A stretch of DNA of 64,000 bases, from NCBI GenBank assembly GCA_963724405.1, contig CAVRUQ010000011.1, forward strand, positions 372,001 to 436,000, read 5' to 3'. Both the position numbers and the translations under genes were made by a program. The DNA comes from CAVQBJ01 sp963724405. Lineage in GTDB: Bacteria; Actinomycetota; Thermoleophilia; Solirubrobacterales; Solirubrobacteraceae. Shown here piece by piece: positions 42,843 to 50,448 of the stretch (the first letter of the stretch is position 1; every line of letters starts with the position of its first letter). The notes beneath the pieces are model-generated. The model ran no database searches. It was not told the DNA's origin and saw only the letters and a list, made by a program, of their open reading frames with translations.

Positions 42843-43994
42843 TTGACCAGCCTCGATCTCTCCCACGCGGTTGACGTGTTCGAAGGCTCGACCGACTTCA
42901 CCGTCGGGCTCGAGGAGGAGTTCGCGATCCTCGATCCGGTGACCCTCGATCTGGCGCCGCGCTTCGAGGAGCTGCGCGACGCGGCGGAGCGCAGCGACCC
43001 GCCCCTGTACGAGGGGATCACCGGCGAGCTGATCTCCTCGGAGATCGAGATCGTCTCCGGGGTGGGCGCGGATCTCCACCACGCGATCGCCTGCCAGCGC
43101 GACCGCCGGCGGCGGCTGTTCACCCTCGCCGCGGAGCACGACGCCCTCCTCGGGGCGAACGCGACGCATCCGTGGGCGGATTTCCGCGAGCAGCCGATCA
43201 TCGACACCGAGCACTACCGGCGCGTCGAGGAGGGGCTGAAGTACGTCGCCTGGCGCAACAACACGTTCAGCCTGCACGTGCACGTCGGCGTCCGCGGCCT
43301 CGATCGCGCGGTGCGGGTGTGCGATCGCCTGCGCCCGGTGCTCCCGCTGCTGCTCGCGGTGTCGGCGAACTCGGTGTGCGTCGACGACCGCGACTCCGGC
43401 CTGCACTCGGCGCGCACCCAGATCTTCACGAAGAGCTTCCCGCGCTGTGGCGTCCCCGACCCGTTCGGCGGCTGGGACGCCTATCGCGACTACATCGAGA
43501 TGCTCGTCCGGACGCGCTCGATCGTCGAGTACACCCAGGTGTGGTGGTCGGTGCGCCCGCACTTCGCCTTCGGGACCGTCGAGATGCGGATCTGCGACGT
43601 CCAGGGGAGCGCGACCGAGTCGGAGGGCCTCGCGGCGCTCATCGTGGCCTGCATCACGCAGGCGGCCCGCGACATCGACGAGGGCGTGCCCTGGGAGGAT
43701 CCGGCGCCGCGTCTCGTCGAGGAGAACATGTGGCGCGCGATCCGTCACGGGCAGGACGGGCGCATGATCGATCTGCAGCGCCTGGAGGAGTACCCCTCGG
43801 CGGCGATCGTCGAGCGGCTCGCCGACTGGACGGCCCCGGTGCGCGCCGAGCTCGGTCTCGACATCGTCCTCCCCGAGCACAACGGCGCCCAGCGCCAGCG
43901 GCGCCTGCTCGATGCCGGCGCGACGCTGCGGGAGGTCTACGCTGCTTCAGTACTACAGACACAGGAGAGCTACCCACAGGAGGTACCGGTGTGA
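42843..43994 (+). CDS. YbdK-type carboxylate-amine ligase (glutamate-cysteine ligase 2 family)
   Basis: ATP-grasp-like ligase of the GCS2 family, 383 residues. Landmarks: FTVGLEEEFAILDP, ELISSEIEIVSG, LLGANATHPWADF, NNTFSLHVHVGVRGLDRAVRVCDRLR, SIVEYTQVWWSVRPHFAFGTVEMRICDVQ. The family includes gamma-glutamylcysteine synthetase-like enzymes, but actinobacteria that make mycothiol often carry several paralogues, so the true substrate is uncertain. Starts at TTG 42843 with no evident Shine-Dalgarno sequence; no other start nearby. The stop overlaps the next gene as GTGA. Confidence 0.88.
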   Translation: MTSLDLSHAVDVFEGSTDFTVGLEEEFAILDPVTLDLAPRFEELRDAAERSDPPLYEGITGELISSEIEIVSGVGADLHHAIACQRDRRRRLFTLAAEHDALLGANATHPWADFREQPIIDTEHYRRVEEGLKYVAWRNNTFSLHVHVGVRGLDRAVRVCDRLRPVLPLLLAVSANSVCVDDRDSGLHSARTQIFTKSFPRCGVPDPFGGWDAYRDYIEMLVRTRSIVEYTQVWWSVRPHFAFGTVEMRICDVQGSATESEGLAALIVACITQAARDIDEGVPWEDPAPRLVEENMWRAIRHGQDGRMIDLQRLEEYPSAAIVERLADWTAPVRAELGLDIVLPEHNGAQRQRRLLDAGATLREVYAASVLQTQESYPQEVPV

Positions 43995-44500
43995 GCACCC
44001 CACCGCGTGAACCGACCGAAGCGGAGTTGGAGGAGATGCGGGCGGCCTACGAGGCCGAGCTGGCGCGTATCACCGCCGCCGACGTGGTCATCCAGACGGC
44101 CGTCACGCTCATCAACCTCGCCGGACGGCGACTCGGTCTCGGACCCGAGGACTCAGGCGAGCGCGACCTCGAGCAGGTGCGCGACGCCATCGACGCCGTG
44201 CGTGGACTGATGCCGGTGCTCGAGCGGCGCGCGCCGAACGACATCGGCCAGCTCCGCGGAGCCCTCTCGCAGCTGCAGATGGCCTACGCGGCGGAGGCCG
44301 CGGCGGTCGCGTCCGGCGAAGGTGCGGCGCCGCCCGCCGGCTCGGCCGGGGAGCCGGCCGCGGCTGCGGAAGGCGAGGCCGCGCCCCCCGGCGGCGGTCC
44401 GGCCCCGGGCGGCGACGCCAAGCCGGGCGAGCCCGCCCAGGAGGAACCGAGCCCCGGCCCGGCCCAGGCGAGCGGCCGGCTGTGGGTCCCCGGCAGCTGA
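43991..44500 (+). CDS. DUF1844-like small acidic protein
   Basis: A 169-residue protein. The first 105 residues are helical: ITAADVVIQTAVTLINLAGRRLGLG followed by DLEQVRDAIDAVRGLMPVLE, similar to DUF1844 proteins. The rest is Pro/Gly/Ala-rich low complexity. GTG 43991 overlaps the ligase stop, so the two are co-translated. The function of DUF1844 is unknown. Confidence 0.75.
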   Translation: MSTPPREPTEAELEEMRAAYEAELARITAADVVIQTAVTLINLAGRRLGLGPEDSGERDLEQVRDAIDAVRGLMPVLERRAPNDIGQLRGALSQLQMAYAAEAAAVASGEGAAPPAGSAGEPAAAAEGEAAPPGGGPAPGGDAKPGEPAQEEPSPGPAQASGRLWVPGS

Positions 44501-44595
44501 GCGGGTCCGAACCGCATCCGTTGCGCAACGGGCGGCCGGCCGGCGGCGGGCCGCCTCGCTGCCGGCTTGCACGATAGACTGCGCCGGCTTCTGCC

Positions 44596-44625
44596 CCGGG
44601 CTGGACTCGACACGAGCCGGCCCGG
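44596..44625 (+). other. Two-step hairpin in the hppA leader
   Basis: CCGGGC (44596-44601) pairs with GCCCGG (44620-44625), enclosing an inner CTCG/CGAG stem (44606-44609 and 44613-44616) with a 3-base loop. It lies 65 bases before the hppA start and downstream of TAGACT (44575-44580), a possible -10. It could affect mRNA stability; it matches no riboswitch I know. Confidence 0.4.
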
Positions 44626-44689
44626 TCCCATTTGTGCGTAGCGCGATGCCTGCGCCGCACGGCACAACCAGACTTGCGGAGGATTCCCC

Positions 44690-46792
44690 TTGAGTAGCTT
44701 TCTGACGAACCACGGGGTCGTGGTCGCCTTGTTCTGCGCCGCGCTCGCGATCGTGTACGGCCTGGTCACCGCCAGGGCGCTGCTCGCGCTGTCGCCCGGC
44801 AACGAGCGCATGCAGTCGATCTCGCTCGCGATACAGCAAGGCGCGCGCGCCTACCTGACCCGGCAGTACACGACGATCGCCGCCGTCGGTGTCGTCGTGT
44901 TCATCGCGCTCATCTTCATCCAGGACATCGCCGTGGCCGCCGGCTTCGCGGTGGGTGCCATCCTCTCGGGCGCGGCCGGGTTCATCGGGATGAACGTGTC
45001 GGTGCGCGCCAACGCGCGCGTCGCCGAGTCGGCGCGGGGCGGGATCGCCCCGGCGCTGAGCGTCGCCTTCCGCGGTGGAGCGATCACGGGAATGCTCGTC
45101 GTGGGCCTCGCCCTGCTCGGCGTCGCCGGCTACTACGGTCTGCTGACCGCCGTCTTCGGCGACAGCAACGAGACGGCGGTCAAGGCGCTCATCGGCCTCG
45201 GCTTCGGCGGCTCGCTCATCTCGGTGTTCGCGCGACTCGGCGGCGGCATCTTCACGAAGGCGGCCGACGTGGGCGCAGACCTCGTCGGCAAGGTCGAGGC
45301 CGGCATCCCCGAGGACGATCCTCGCAATCCGGCCGTGATCGCCGACAACGTGGGCGACAATGTCGGCGACTGCGCCGGCATGGCCGCCGACCTGTTCGAG
45401 ACCTACGCCGTCACCGCCGTCGCCGTGATGCTCCTCGGCGTGCTCACCTACAGCGCCGCCGACTCCACGCGTGTCGTGCTGTATCCGCTCGTCCTCGGCG
45501 GCGTCGCCATCATCGCGTCGATCATCGGCACGTTCGCCGTTCGCTCGCGGGCGGGCAACGTCGAGCGTGCGCTCTATCAGGGCCTGGTGGTCTCTGGGAT
45601 CCTGGCCGCGGCCGCGTTCTACCCGATCACGCACTGGCTGATGAGCAACATCACCTTCCCGCCGGCGGTGCTCGTCCATCCCGCCTCCGGCCTGGCCGCC
45701 GTCGTCGTGGTGAAGGGGCCGAGCGTCAGCCACCTCTACCTGTGCTCGCTCATCGGCATTGGCGTCACCGCGCTGCTGTTCGTGATCACCGACTACTACA
45801 CCTCGACGCGTTTCTCGCCGGTGCGCAAGACGTCGAAGGCGTCCGAGACCGGCCACGCCACGAACATCATCCAGGGCTTCTCATCGGGCCTCCAGGCCAC
45901 CGCGGCGCCGGCGCTCGTGCTGTGCCTCGGGATCCTCGGCTCGTGGAAGCTCGCCGGCATCTACGGCATCGGCGTGGCCGTCATGGGCCAGCTGTCGCTC
46001 ACCGGCCTGATCGTGGCGCTTGACGCGTTCGGACCGATCACCGACAACGCCGGTGGCATCGCCGAGATGGCCGACCTGCCCGAGGAGGTCCGCAACGTCA
46101 CCGACCCGCTGGATGCGGTCGGCAACACGACGAAGGCGGTGACCAAGGGCTACGCGATCGGCTCGGCCGTGCTCGCGGCGATCGTGCTGTTCGCCGGTTT
46201 CCAGGAGGAGCTCGCCCAGCAGTCGCACGGCGTCCACATCACCTTCGGCATCAACGAGCCGCAGGTGCTCATCGGCCTGCTGCTCGGCGGCATGATGGTG
46301 TGCCTGTTCGCCTCGTTGTCGATCGAGGCCGTCGGGCGCGCCGGCGGCGCCGTCGTCGAGGAGGTGCGCCGCCAGTTCCGCGAGAAGCCCGGGATCATGG
46401 AGGGCACCGAGCAGCCGGACTACGCGGCGTGCGTCGACATCGTGACGCGGACGGCCCAGCGCGAGATGATCCTGCCCTCGCTGCTGCCGATCGGGCTGAC
46501 GCTGATCGTCGGCCTCATCGATGAGAAGGCGCTTGGTGGACTGCTCATCGGAACGATCGTCGTCGGCTTCTTCTTCGCCGTGATGATGACCGCCGGCGGC
46601 GGCGCGTGGGACAACGCCAAGAAGCTGATCGAGGATGGGGCCTTCGGCGGCAAGGGCTCCGACGCCCACGCCGCCTCGGTCACCGGCGACACGGTCGGCG
46701 ATCCGTTCAAGGACACGGCCGGTCCGGCGATCAACCCGATGATCAAGGTGGCGAACATCGTCGCCATCCTCATCATCCCGCTCATCACCTGA
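44690..46792 (+). CDS. hppA: Proton-translocating membrane pyrophosphatase (K+-independent type)
   Basis: Couples PPi hydrolysis to ion pumping, 700 residues with about 16 membrane helices. PPi-binding motifs are intact: FTKAADVGADLVGKVEAGIPEDDPRNPAVIADNVGDNVGDCAGMAADLFETY, DAFGPITDNAGGIAEM, and VTGDTVGDPFKDTAGPAINPMIK. Lys482 in GNTTKAVTKG is the residue that marks K+-independent, H+-pumping members. TTG 44690 has GGAGGA 6-7 bases upstream. Recycles PPi from biosynthesis while supporting the proton gradient. Confidence 0.97.
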   Translation: MSSFLTNHGVVVALFCAALAIVYGLVTARALLALSPGNERMQSISLAIQQGARAYLTRQYTTIAAVGVVVFIALIFIQDIAVAAGFAVGAILSGAAGFIGMNVSVRANARVAESARGGIAPALSVAFRGGAITGMLVVGLALLGVAGYYGLLTAVFGDSNETAVKALIGLGFGGSLISVFARLGGGIFTKAADVGADLVGKVEAGIPEDDPRNPAVIADNVGDNVGDCAGMAADLFETYAVTAVAVMLLGVLTYSAADSTRVVLYPLVLGGVAIIASIIGTFAVRSRAGNVERALYQGLVVSGILAAAAFYPITHWLMSNITFPPAVLVHPASGLAAVVVVKGPSVSHLYLCSLIGIGVTALLFVITDYYTSTRFSPVRKTSKASETGHATNIIQGFSSGLQATAAPALVLCLGILGSWKLAGIYGIGVAVMGQLSLTGLIVALDAFGPITDNAGGIAEMADLPEEVRNVTDPLDAVGNTTKAVTKGYAIGSAVLAAIVLFAGFQEELAQQSHGVHITFGINEPQVLIGLLLGGMMVCLFASLSIEAVGRAGGAVVEEVRRQFREKPGIMEGTEQPDYAACVDIVTRTAQREMILPSLLPIGLTLIVGLIDEKALGGLLIGTIVVGFFFAVMMTAGGGAWDNAKKLIEDGAFGGKGSDAHAASVTGDTVGDPFKDTAGPAINPMIKVANIVAILIIPLIT

Positions 46793-46886
46793 GTCGTTCC
46801 CCGGGTCCTGATGCATTCGACCGCGTCTGGACCCGCGGCGGCCCGGCTGGTTCAGCCTCCAGTCGAGGTTGAGGTTCCGTCGCTCG

Positions 46887-46910
46887 GCGGCCGGCTGCGA
46901 CGCCGGCCGC
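46887..46910 (+). terminator. 9-bp GC hairpin downstream of hppA
   Basis: GCGGCCGGC (46887-46895), loop TGCGAC, GCCGGCCGC (46902-46910). It lies about 95 bases after hppA and before the next promoter. No T-run; a Rho-assisted end is possible. Confidence 0.4.
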
Positions 46911-46960
46911 GGCGAGTCGCCGCCGTCAACCGCCGCTTCGCCGCTGCGGGCGCGAGGCCG

Positions 46961-46966
46961 TAATCT
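46961..46966 (+). promoter_or_regulatory. -10 hexamer TAATCT for the APC/TrkA block
   Basis: TAATCT ends 7 bases before the GTG at 46974; no Shine-Dalgarno sequence is present. Confidence 0.5.
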
Positions 46967-46973
46967 CCGCCGA

Positions 46974-47174
46974 GTGGGTTCCTCCGGACAGCTGCATCGC
47001 GGCGGCACCATCGTGCTCTCGATCGCGATGGTCGTGATCGGGGTCGCGCTCGTCGTGCAGGCGATCGCCGCGCACGGTGGACTCGTCTGGACCCGACTGC
47101 TGCTCGGCGTGCTGTTCGTCGCCGGCGGCAGCCTGCGTCTGTGGGCCGAGCGCCGGCGGGGACAGCGACAATGA
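46974..47174 (+). CDS. Small two-helix membrane protein preceding the APC permease
   Basis: A 66-residue protein: a short polar N-terminus, helices at about 12-32 and 37-55, and a basic tail RLWAERRRGQRQ. GTG 46974 sits 7 bases beyond a -10 hexamer, the best of several in-frame starts. The stop overlaps the permease ATG as ATGA, so it is translated with it. Possibly a small accessory subunit; family not recognised. Confidence 0.65.
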   Translation: MGSSGQLHRGGTIVLSIAMVVIGVALVVQAIAAHGGLVWTRLLLGVLFVAGGSLRLWAERRRGQRQ

Positions 47175-49189
47175 CCGACCCCTTCGGACAACCGGACGAG
47201 GCGCACGCGGCGCACGCGCACGAGCTGATGTTGCGCTCGCGCGACGGGCTGCGTCGCAGCATCGGCTCGCCGCTGCTCTTCTCGATCGTCTGGACGTCGA
47301 TCGCGAGCGCCGTGTACTTCTCGCTCGGCGTCGTCGCCGGGCACGCGCTCGGACTGACCCCGCTCGTCTACCTCGTCGCGGCGGGGATGTTCGGGCTGAC
47401 GATCATGACCTATGTCGAGGGCGCCTCGCTGCACCAGGATCGCGGCGGCGCGACCGTGTTCGCCCGCTACGCCTTCAACGAGCTCGTCAGCTTCGTGGCC
47501 GGCTGGGCGATCCTGCTCGACTACGTCATCCTCATCGCGGTCACCGCCTACTCGGCGACCCAGTACCTGCGGGTGTTCTGGCACCCGCTCGGTCGGAGCG
47601 GCGTCTCGCTCGCCGTGGCGCTCGCGATCATCGGCTACGTCGTGGTGAGCAACATCGCCGGGTTCTCGGCGCGCCGCGCGCGCCGCGTCCGTGCGCTCGT
47701 CGTCGGCGATCTCGCGCTGCAGCTGCTGCTGATCGTGCTCGGCCTGGTCGTGTTCTTCAGCCCGCACGCCCTGGCCTCCACGGTCCACCTCGGCTCGGCT
47801 CCGACGTGGGACAGCCTCGTGTTCGCCCTGACGATCACGACGATCGCCTTCACGAGCCTCGAATCGGCCTCCGGTCTCGCCGGCGAGGTCGCCGTGGGCC
47901 GCCGCGGCCTGCGCCGGCTCGTCACGAGCGCCGGTCTGTCGGTGCTCATCGTGTACGTCGGCATCGCGGTCGTCGCCGTCAGCGCGGTGCCGGTGCACGG
48001 GACGCACACCGCGCTCGGCGGACGCTACGTCGATGCGCCGGTGATCGGCATCGCCTCCGCCTTCCATCAGCACTGGCTCTCGCAGACGCTGCGCTACGTC
48101 GTCGGCGCGATGGCAGCGCTGACGCTCATCGCCGCCGCCAACTCGGCGATGCTCGGTCTCTCGCGCCTGGCGTACTCGCTGTCGACCAACCGGCAGATCC
48201 CGAGCTCGGTCGGGCGCCTGCATCCGAGCCGTTCGACGCCGTACGTGCTGATCATCATCGCGGGGATCGTCGCCGCCGCGCTCGCGGCGACCGAGAGCCT
48301 CGACTTCCTCGTCGGCATCTACGCGTTCGGCGCGATGCTCGCCTTCACGATCGCCCACCTGTCGGTGATCCGTCTGCGCTACTCCGAGCCCGAGCGCGAT
48401 CGACCGTACCGGATGCCGTTCTCCGTCCGGTTCCGCGGCGGATCGCTACCCCTCCCGGCCGTGATCGGCGCCGCCCTGTCGGCGCTCGGCTGGGTGGCCG
48501 TGATCGTCGTCCATGAGCCGGCGCGGTACGTAGGGCTCGCCTGGATGGCCGTCGGATTGACCCTCTACGTCGCCTATCGGCGCACCGAGGGCAAGTCGTT
48601 GCTGCGGCGCGTCACCGTGCCCGCGCAGGTGCTGGTCGCCGAGCCCGCCGTCGAGGACGACTACGGATCGATCCTCGTGCCGCTCTCGGGCTCCGAGCTC
48701 GACGACGACATCGTCCAGACCGCGGCGCGGCTCGTGGCCGGAGAGCAGACCGACGAGGCCGCGATCGATCACGCGACGATCGAGGCGGTGTGGATCTTCG
48801 TGCTGCCGATGTCCCTGCCGATCGATGCCCGCCTCCCCGACGCGCAGGTCAAGCGCGCACGCCAGGCGCTTGCGCGCGCCAAGGTGGTGGGGGAGGAGTA
48901 CACGGGGGTCGAGGTGGCCACGGCGACCGTCCGCGCTCGCCGCGCCGGGCCCGCCATCGTCGAGGAGGCACGTCGCCGGGGGGTAGAGGCGATCGTGCTC
49001 GGCGCCGAGGAGCCGTCCCGTATCCGCGGGGGACCGCGCCTCGGAGGCCGCGGCGGACCGCTGGAGAACTACGTGGGAGATACGACCAAGTACGTCGTCA
49101 GCAAGGCGGATTGCCGCGTCATCGTCACGGCGCCGCCGGCCGGCGAGTCGCCCGAGGAGCTACCGAGCGCCGCGACCGCGATGGAATAA
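47171..49189 (+). CDS. APC-superfamily permease with C-terminal Usp-like domain
   Basis: A 672-residue transporter. About 12 membrane helices (residues 30-470) of the APC type: SIGSPLLFSIVWTSIASAVYFSLG, VEGASLHQDRGGATVFARYAFNE, AFTSLESASGLAGEV. After a linker, a cytosolic universal-stress-protein-like domain (about 500-655) has YGSILVPLSGSELDDDIVQTAARL and EARRRGVEAIVLGAEE. The mix of APC membrane part and cytosolic Usp-like domain, followed by two TrkA-type proteins, recalls actinobacterial Rv2690c-ceoB-ceoC order and KimA-like K+ importers, so potassium as well as amino-acid transport must be considered. Coupled by ATGA to the small upstream gene. Confidence 0.88.
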   Translation: MTDPFGQPDEAHAAHAHELMLRSRDGLRRSIGSPLLFSIVWTSIASAVYFSLGVVAGHALGLTPLVYLVAAGMFGLTIMTYVEGASLHQDRGGATVFARYAFNELVSFVAGWAILLDYVILIAVTAYSATQYLRVFWHPLGRSGVSLAVALAIIGYVVVSNIAGFSARRARRVRALVVGDLALQLLLIVLGLVVFFSPHALASTVHLGSAPTWDSLVFALTITTIAFTSLESASGLAGEVAVGRRGLRRLVTSAGLSVLIVYVGIAVVAVSAVPVHGTHTALGGRYVDAPVIGIASAFHQHWLSQTLRYVVGAMAALTLIAAANSAMLGLSRLAYSLSTNRQIPSSVGRLHPSRSTPYVLIIIAGIVAAALAATESLDFLVGIYAFGAMLAFTIAHLSVIRLRYSEPERDRPYRMPFSVRFRGGSLPLPAVIGAALSALGWVAVIVVHEPARYVGLAWMAVGLTLYVAYRRTEGKSLLRRVTVPAQVLVAEPAVEDDYGSILVPLSGSELDDDIVQTAARLVAGEQTDEAAIDHATIEAVWIFVLPMSLPIDARLPDAQVKRARQALARAKVVGEEYTGVEVATATVRARRAGPAIVEEARRRGVEAIVLGAEEPSRIRGGPRLGGRGGPLENYVGDTTKYVVSKADCRVIVTAPPAGESPEELPSAATAME

Positions 49190-49192
49190 GCT
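49187..49192 (+). promoter_or_regulatory. -10 hexamer TAAGCT for the first TrkA-type gene
   Basis: TAAGCT overlaps the permease stop codon and ends 7 bases before ATG 49200, so the TrkA pair may also be transcribed from its own leaderless promoter. Confidence 0.4.
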
Positions 49193-49199
49193 GCGGGCC

Positions 49200-49628
49200 A
49201 TGTTCGTGTTGATCGTCGGTGCCGGCCGCGTCGGGTCGGTGGTGGCCAAGATCGCCCTCGCGAAGGGCTACACGGTGTCCGTCCTCGACGAGGACCCGCT
49301 CTCGCACGAGCGCCTCGACGCCGGCCAGCAGAAGAGCTGGGAGGACGCCGGCGGGCAGTTCACGGTCGGCACGGCGCTCGAGCTCGAAGCGCTCGTCGCG
49401 GCCGGGATCGAGCAGGCGGACGTGTTCATCGCGTCCACCGACGGTGACAACACCAATCTGATCATCGCCCAGATCGCCCAGAAGCAGTTCGGGGTGGAGC
49501 GGGTGCTCGTGCGCGTGATGGATCCCGCGCGTGCGGCCTGGTACGGCGAGCAGGGCCTGCACACGATCTCGCCGACGCAGCACGCGATCGAGATGTTCGT
49601 GCAGGCCGTTGACGCGAGCGTGGCGTAG
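49200..49628 (+). CDS. TrkA-N (RCK) domain protein, short form
   Basis: A 142-residue protein containing only an RCK/TrkA-N Rossmann domain: FVLIVGAGRVGSVVAKIALAKGYTVSVLDEDP, ADVFIASTDGDNTNLIIAQIAQKQFG, VRVMDPARAAWYGEQGLHTISPT. It lacks the TrkA-C domain found in the next gene. Such short/long pairs (CeoB/CeoC-like) form cytosolic gating rings that bind NAD or ATP and regulate K+ transport. Three bases separate it from its partner. Confidence 0.9.
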   Translation: MFVLIVGAGRVGSVVAKIALAKGYTVSVLDEDPLSHERLDAGQQKSWEDAGGQFTVGTALELEALVAAGIEQADVFIASTDGDNTNLIIAQIAQKQFGVERVLVRVMDPARAAWYGEQGLHTISPTQHAIEMFVQAVDASVA

Positions 49629-49631
49629 ACG

Positions 49632-50309
49632 ATGTACGTGATCATCGCCGGTGGCGGCAAGGTCGGCTGGAACCTGGCCCGCGAGCTGATGTCCAAGGAG
49701 CACGAGGTGACGCTCATCGAGCAGCGCCGCGATCGCTACCTGGTCATCGAGGAGGAGCTCGAGCACGCGGTGCAGTACGGCGACGCGACGGAGCTATGGG
49801 TGCTCGAGCGCGCCGGAATCCAGCGGGCGGACCTCGTCATCGCCGTGACCGGCGATGACGAGGACAACATGCTTGTGTGCCAGGTCGCGAAGGAGAAGTA
49901 CCTGTGCGACCGCATCATCGCCCGCGTCAACAACCCCCGCAACTACCAGCACTTCAAGCTGCTCGGCATCCAGCCGGCCGTATCCGCCACAGACCTCATC
50001 CTACGGCTGATCGAGCACGAGGTCCCGCGCTACGGGCTCGTTCACCTGCTCGCCCTCGAGGAGGAGCGCCTCGAGATCATCGAGCTCGAGGTGCCCGCCG
50101 ACTCGCCGGTCGCCGGACACCGCGTGGCCGACATCGACCTGCCCGATGGCAGTCTCATCATCTCGGTGCTGCGCGCCGGAGGGGGCTTCGTTCCGAAGCC
50201 CGACACCGTCATCGAGGCCGGCGACGAGGTGCTGCTCGTGCTCGATCCGGGCCTCGAGGAGTCGATCACGGCGTCGTTCGCCGCGCCGGTTCAGCCGGCG
50301 CGCGGTTAG
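49632..50309 (+). CDS. TrkA-family K+ transport regulatory protein (TrkA-N plus TrkA-C)
   Basis: A 225-residue protein. The TrkA-N domain (about 1-130) has YVIIAGGGKVGWNLARELMSKEHEVTLIEQ and ADLVIAVTGDDEDNMLVCQVAKEKY; the TrkA-C domain (about 145-220) has ELEVPADSPVAGHRVADIDLPDGSLIISVLRAGGGFVPKPDTVIEAGDEVLLV. Likely forms the regulatory ring with the preceding short protein for a K+ transporter, probably the APC permease upstream. An 8-bp GC inverted repeat (50282-50302) covers its last codons. Confidence 0.93.
   Translation: MYVIIAGGGKVGWNLARELMSKEHEVTLIEQRRDRYLVIEEELEHAVQYGDATELWVLERAGIQRADLVIAVTGDDEDNMLVCQVAKEKYLCDRIIARVNNPRNYQHFKLLGIQPAVSATDLILRLIEHEVPRYGLVHLLALEEERLEIIELEVPADSPVAGHRVADIDLPDGSLIISVLRAGGGFVPKPDTVIEAGDEVLLVLDPGLEESITASFAAPVQPARG
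50282..50302 (+). terminator. GC hairpin over the last codons of the TrkA gene
   Basis: CGCGCCGG (50282-50289), loop TTCAG, CCGGCGCG (50295-50302). It falls at the end of the K+-transport block and ahead of an unrelated gene. No T-run, so only a candidate. Confidence 0.35.
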
Positions 50310-50448
50310 CCCGCACGTCCTCGTGGACGGATATTCTGCGCCGAACCTGGACGAATCGGCCGCCCGGGCCTGGACGGATGTACGGCTTTTTGCATGATTT
50401 GCGTCAACGAATGATTGACGGGGCTTGTGTTGAAGCCCGTATGTGCCG

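Noticed and set aside
44501..44689. A riboswitch in the hppA leader
   Set aside because: A local hairpin exists, but no conserved core of a known riboswitch class can be recognised.
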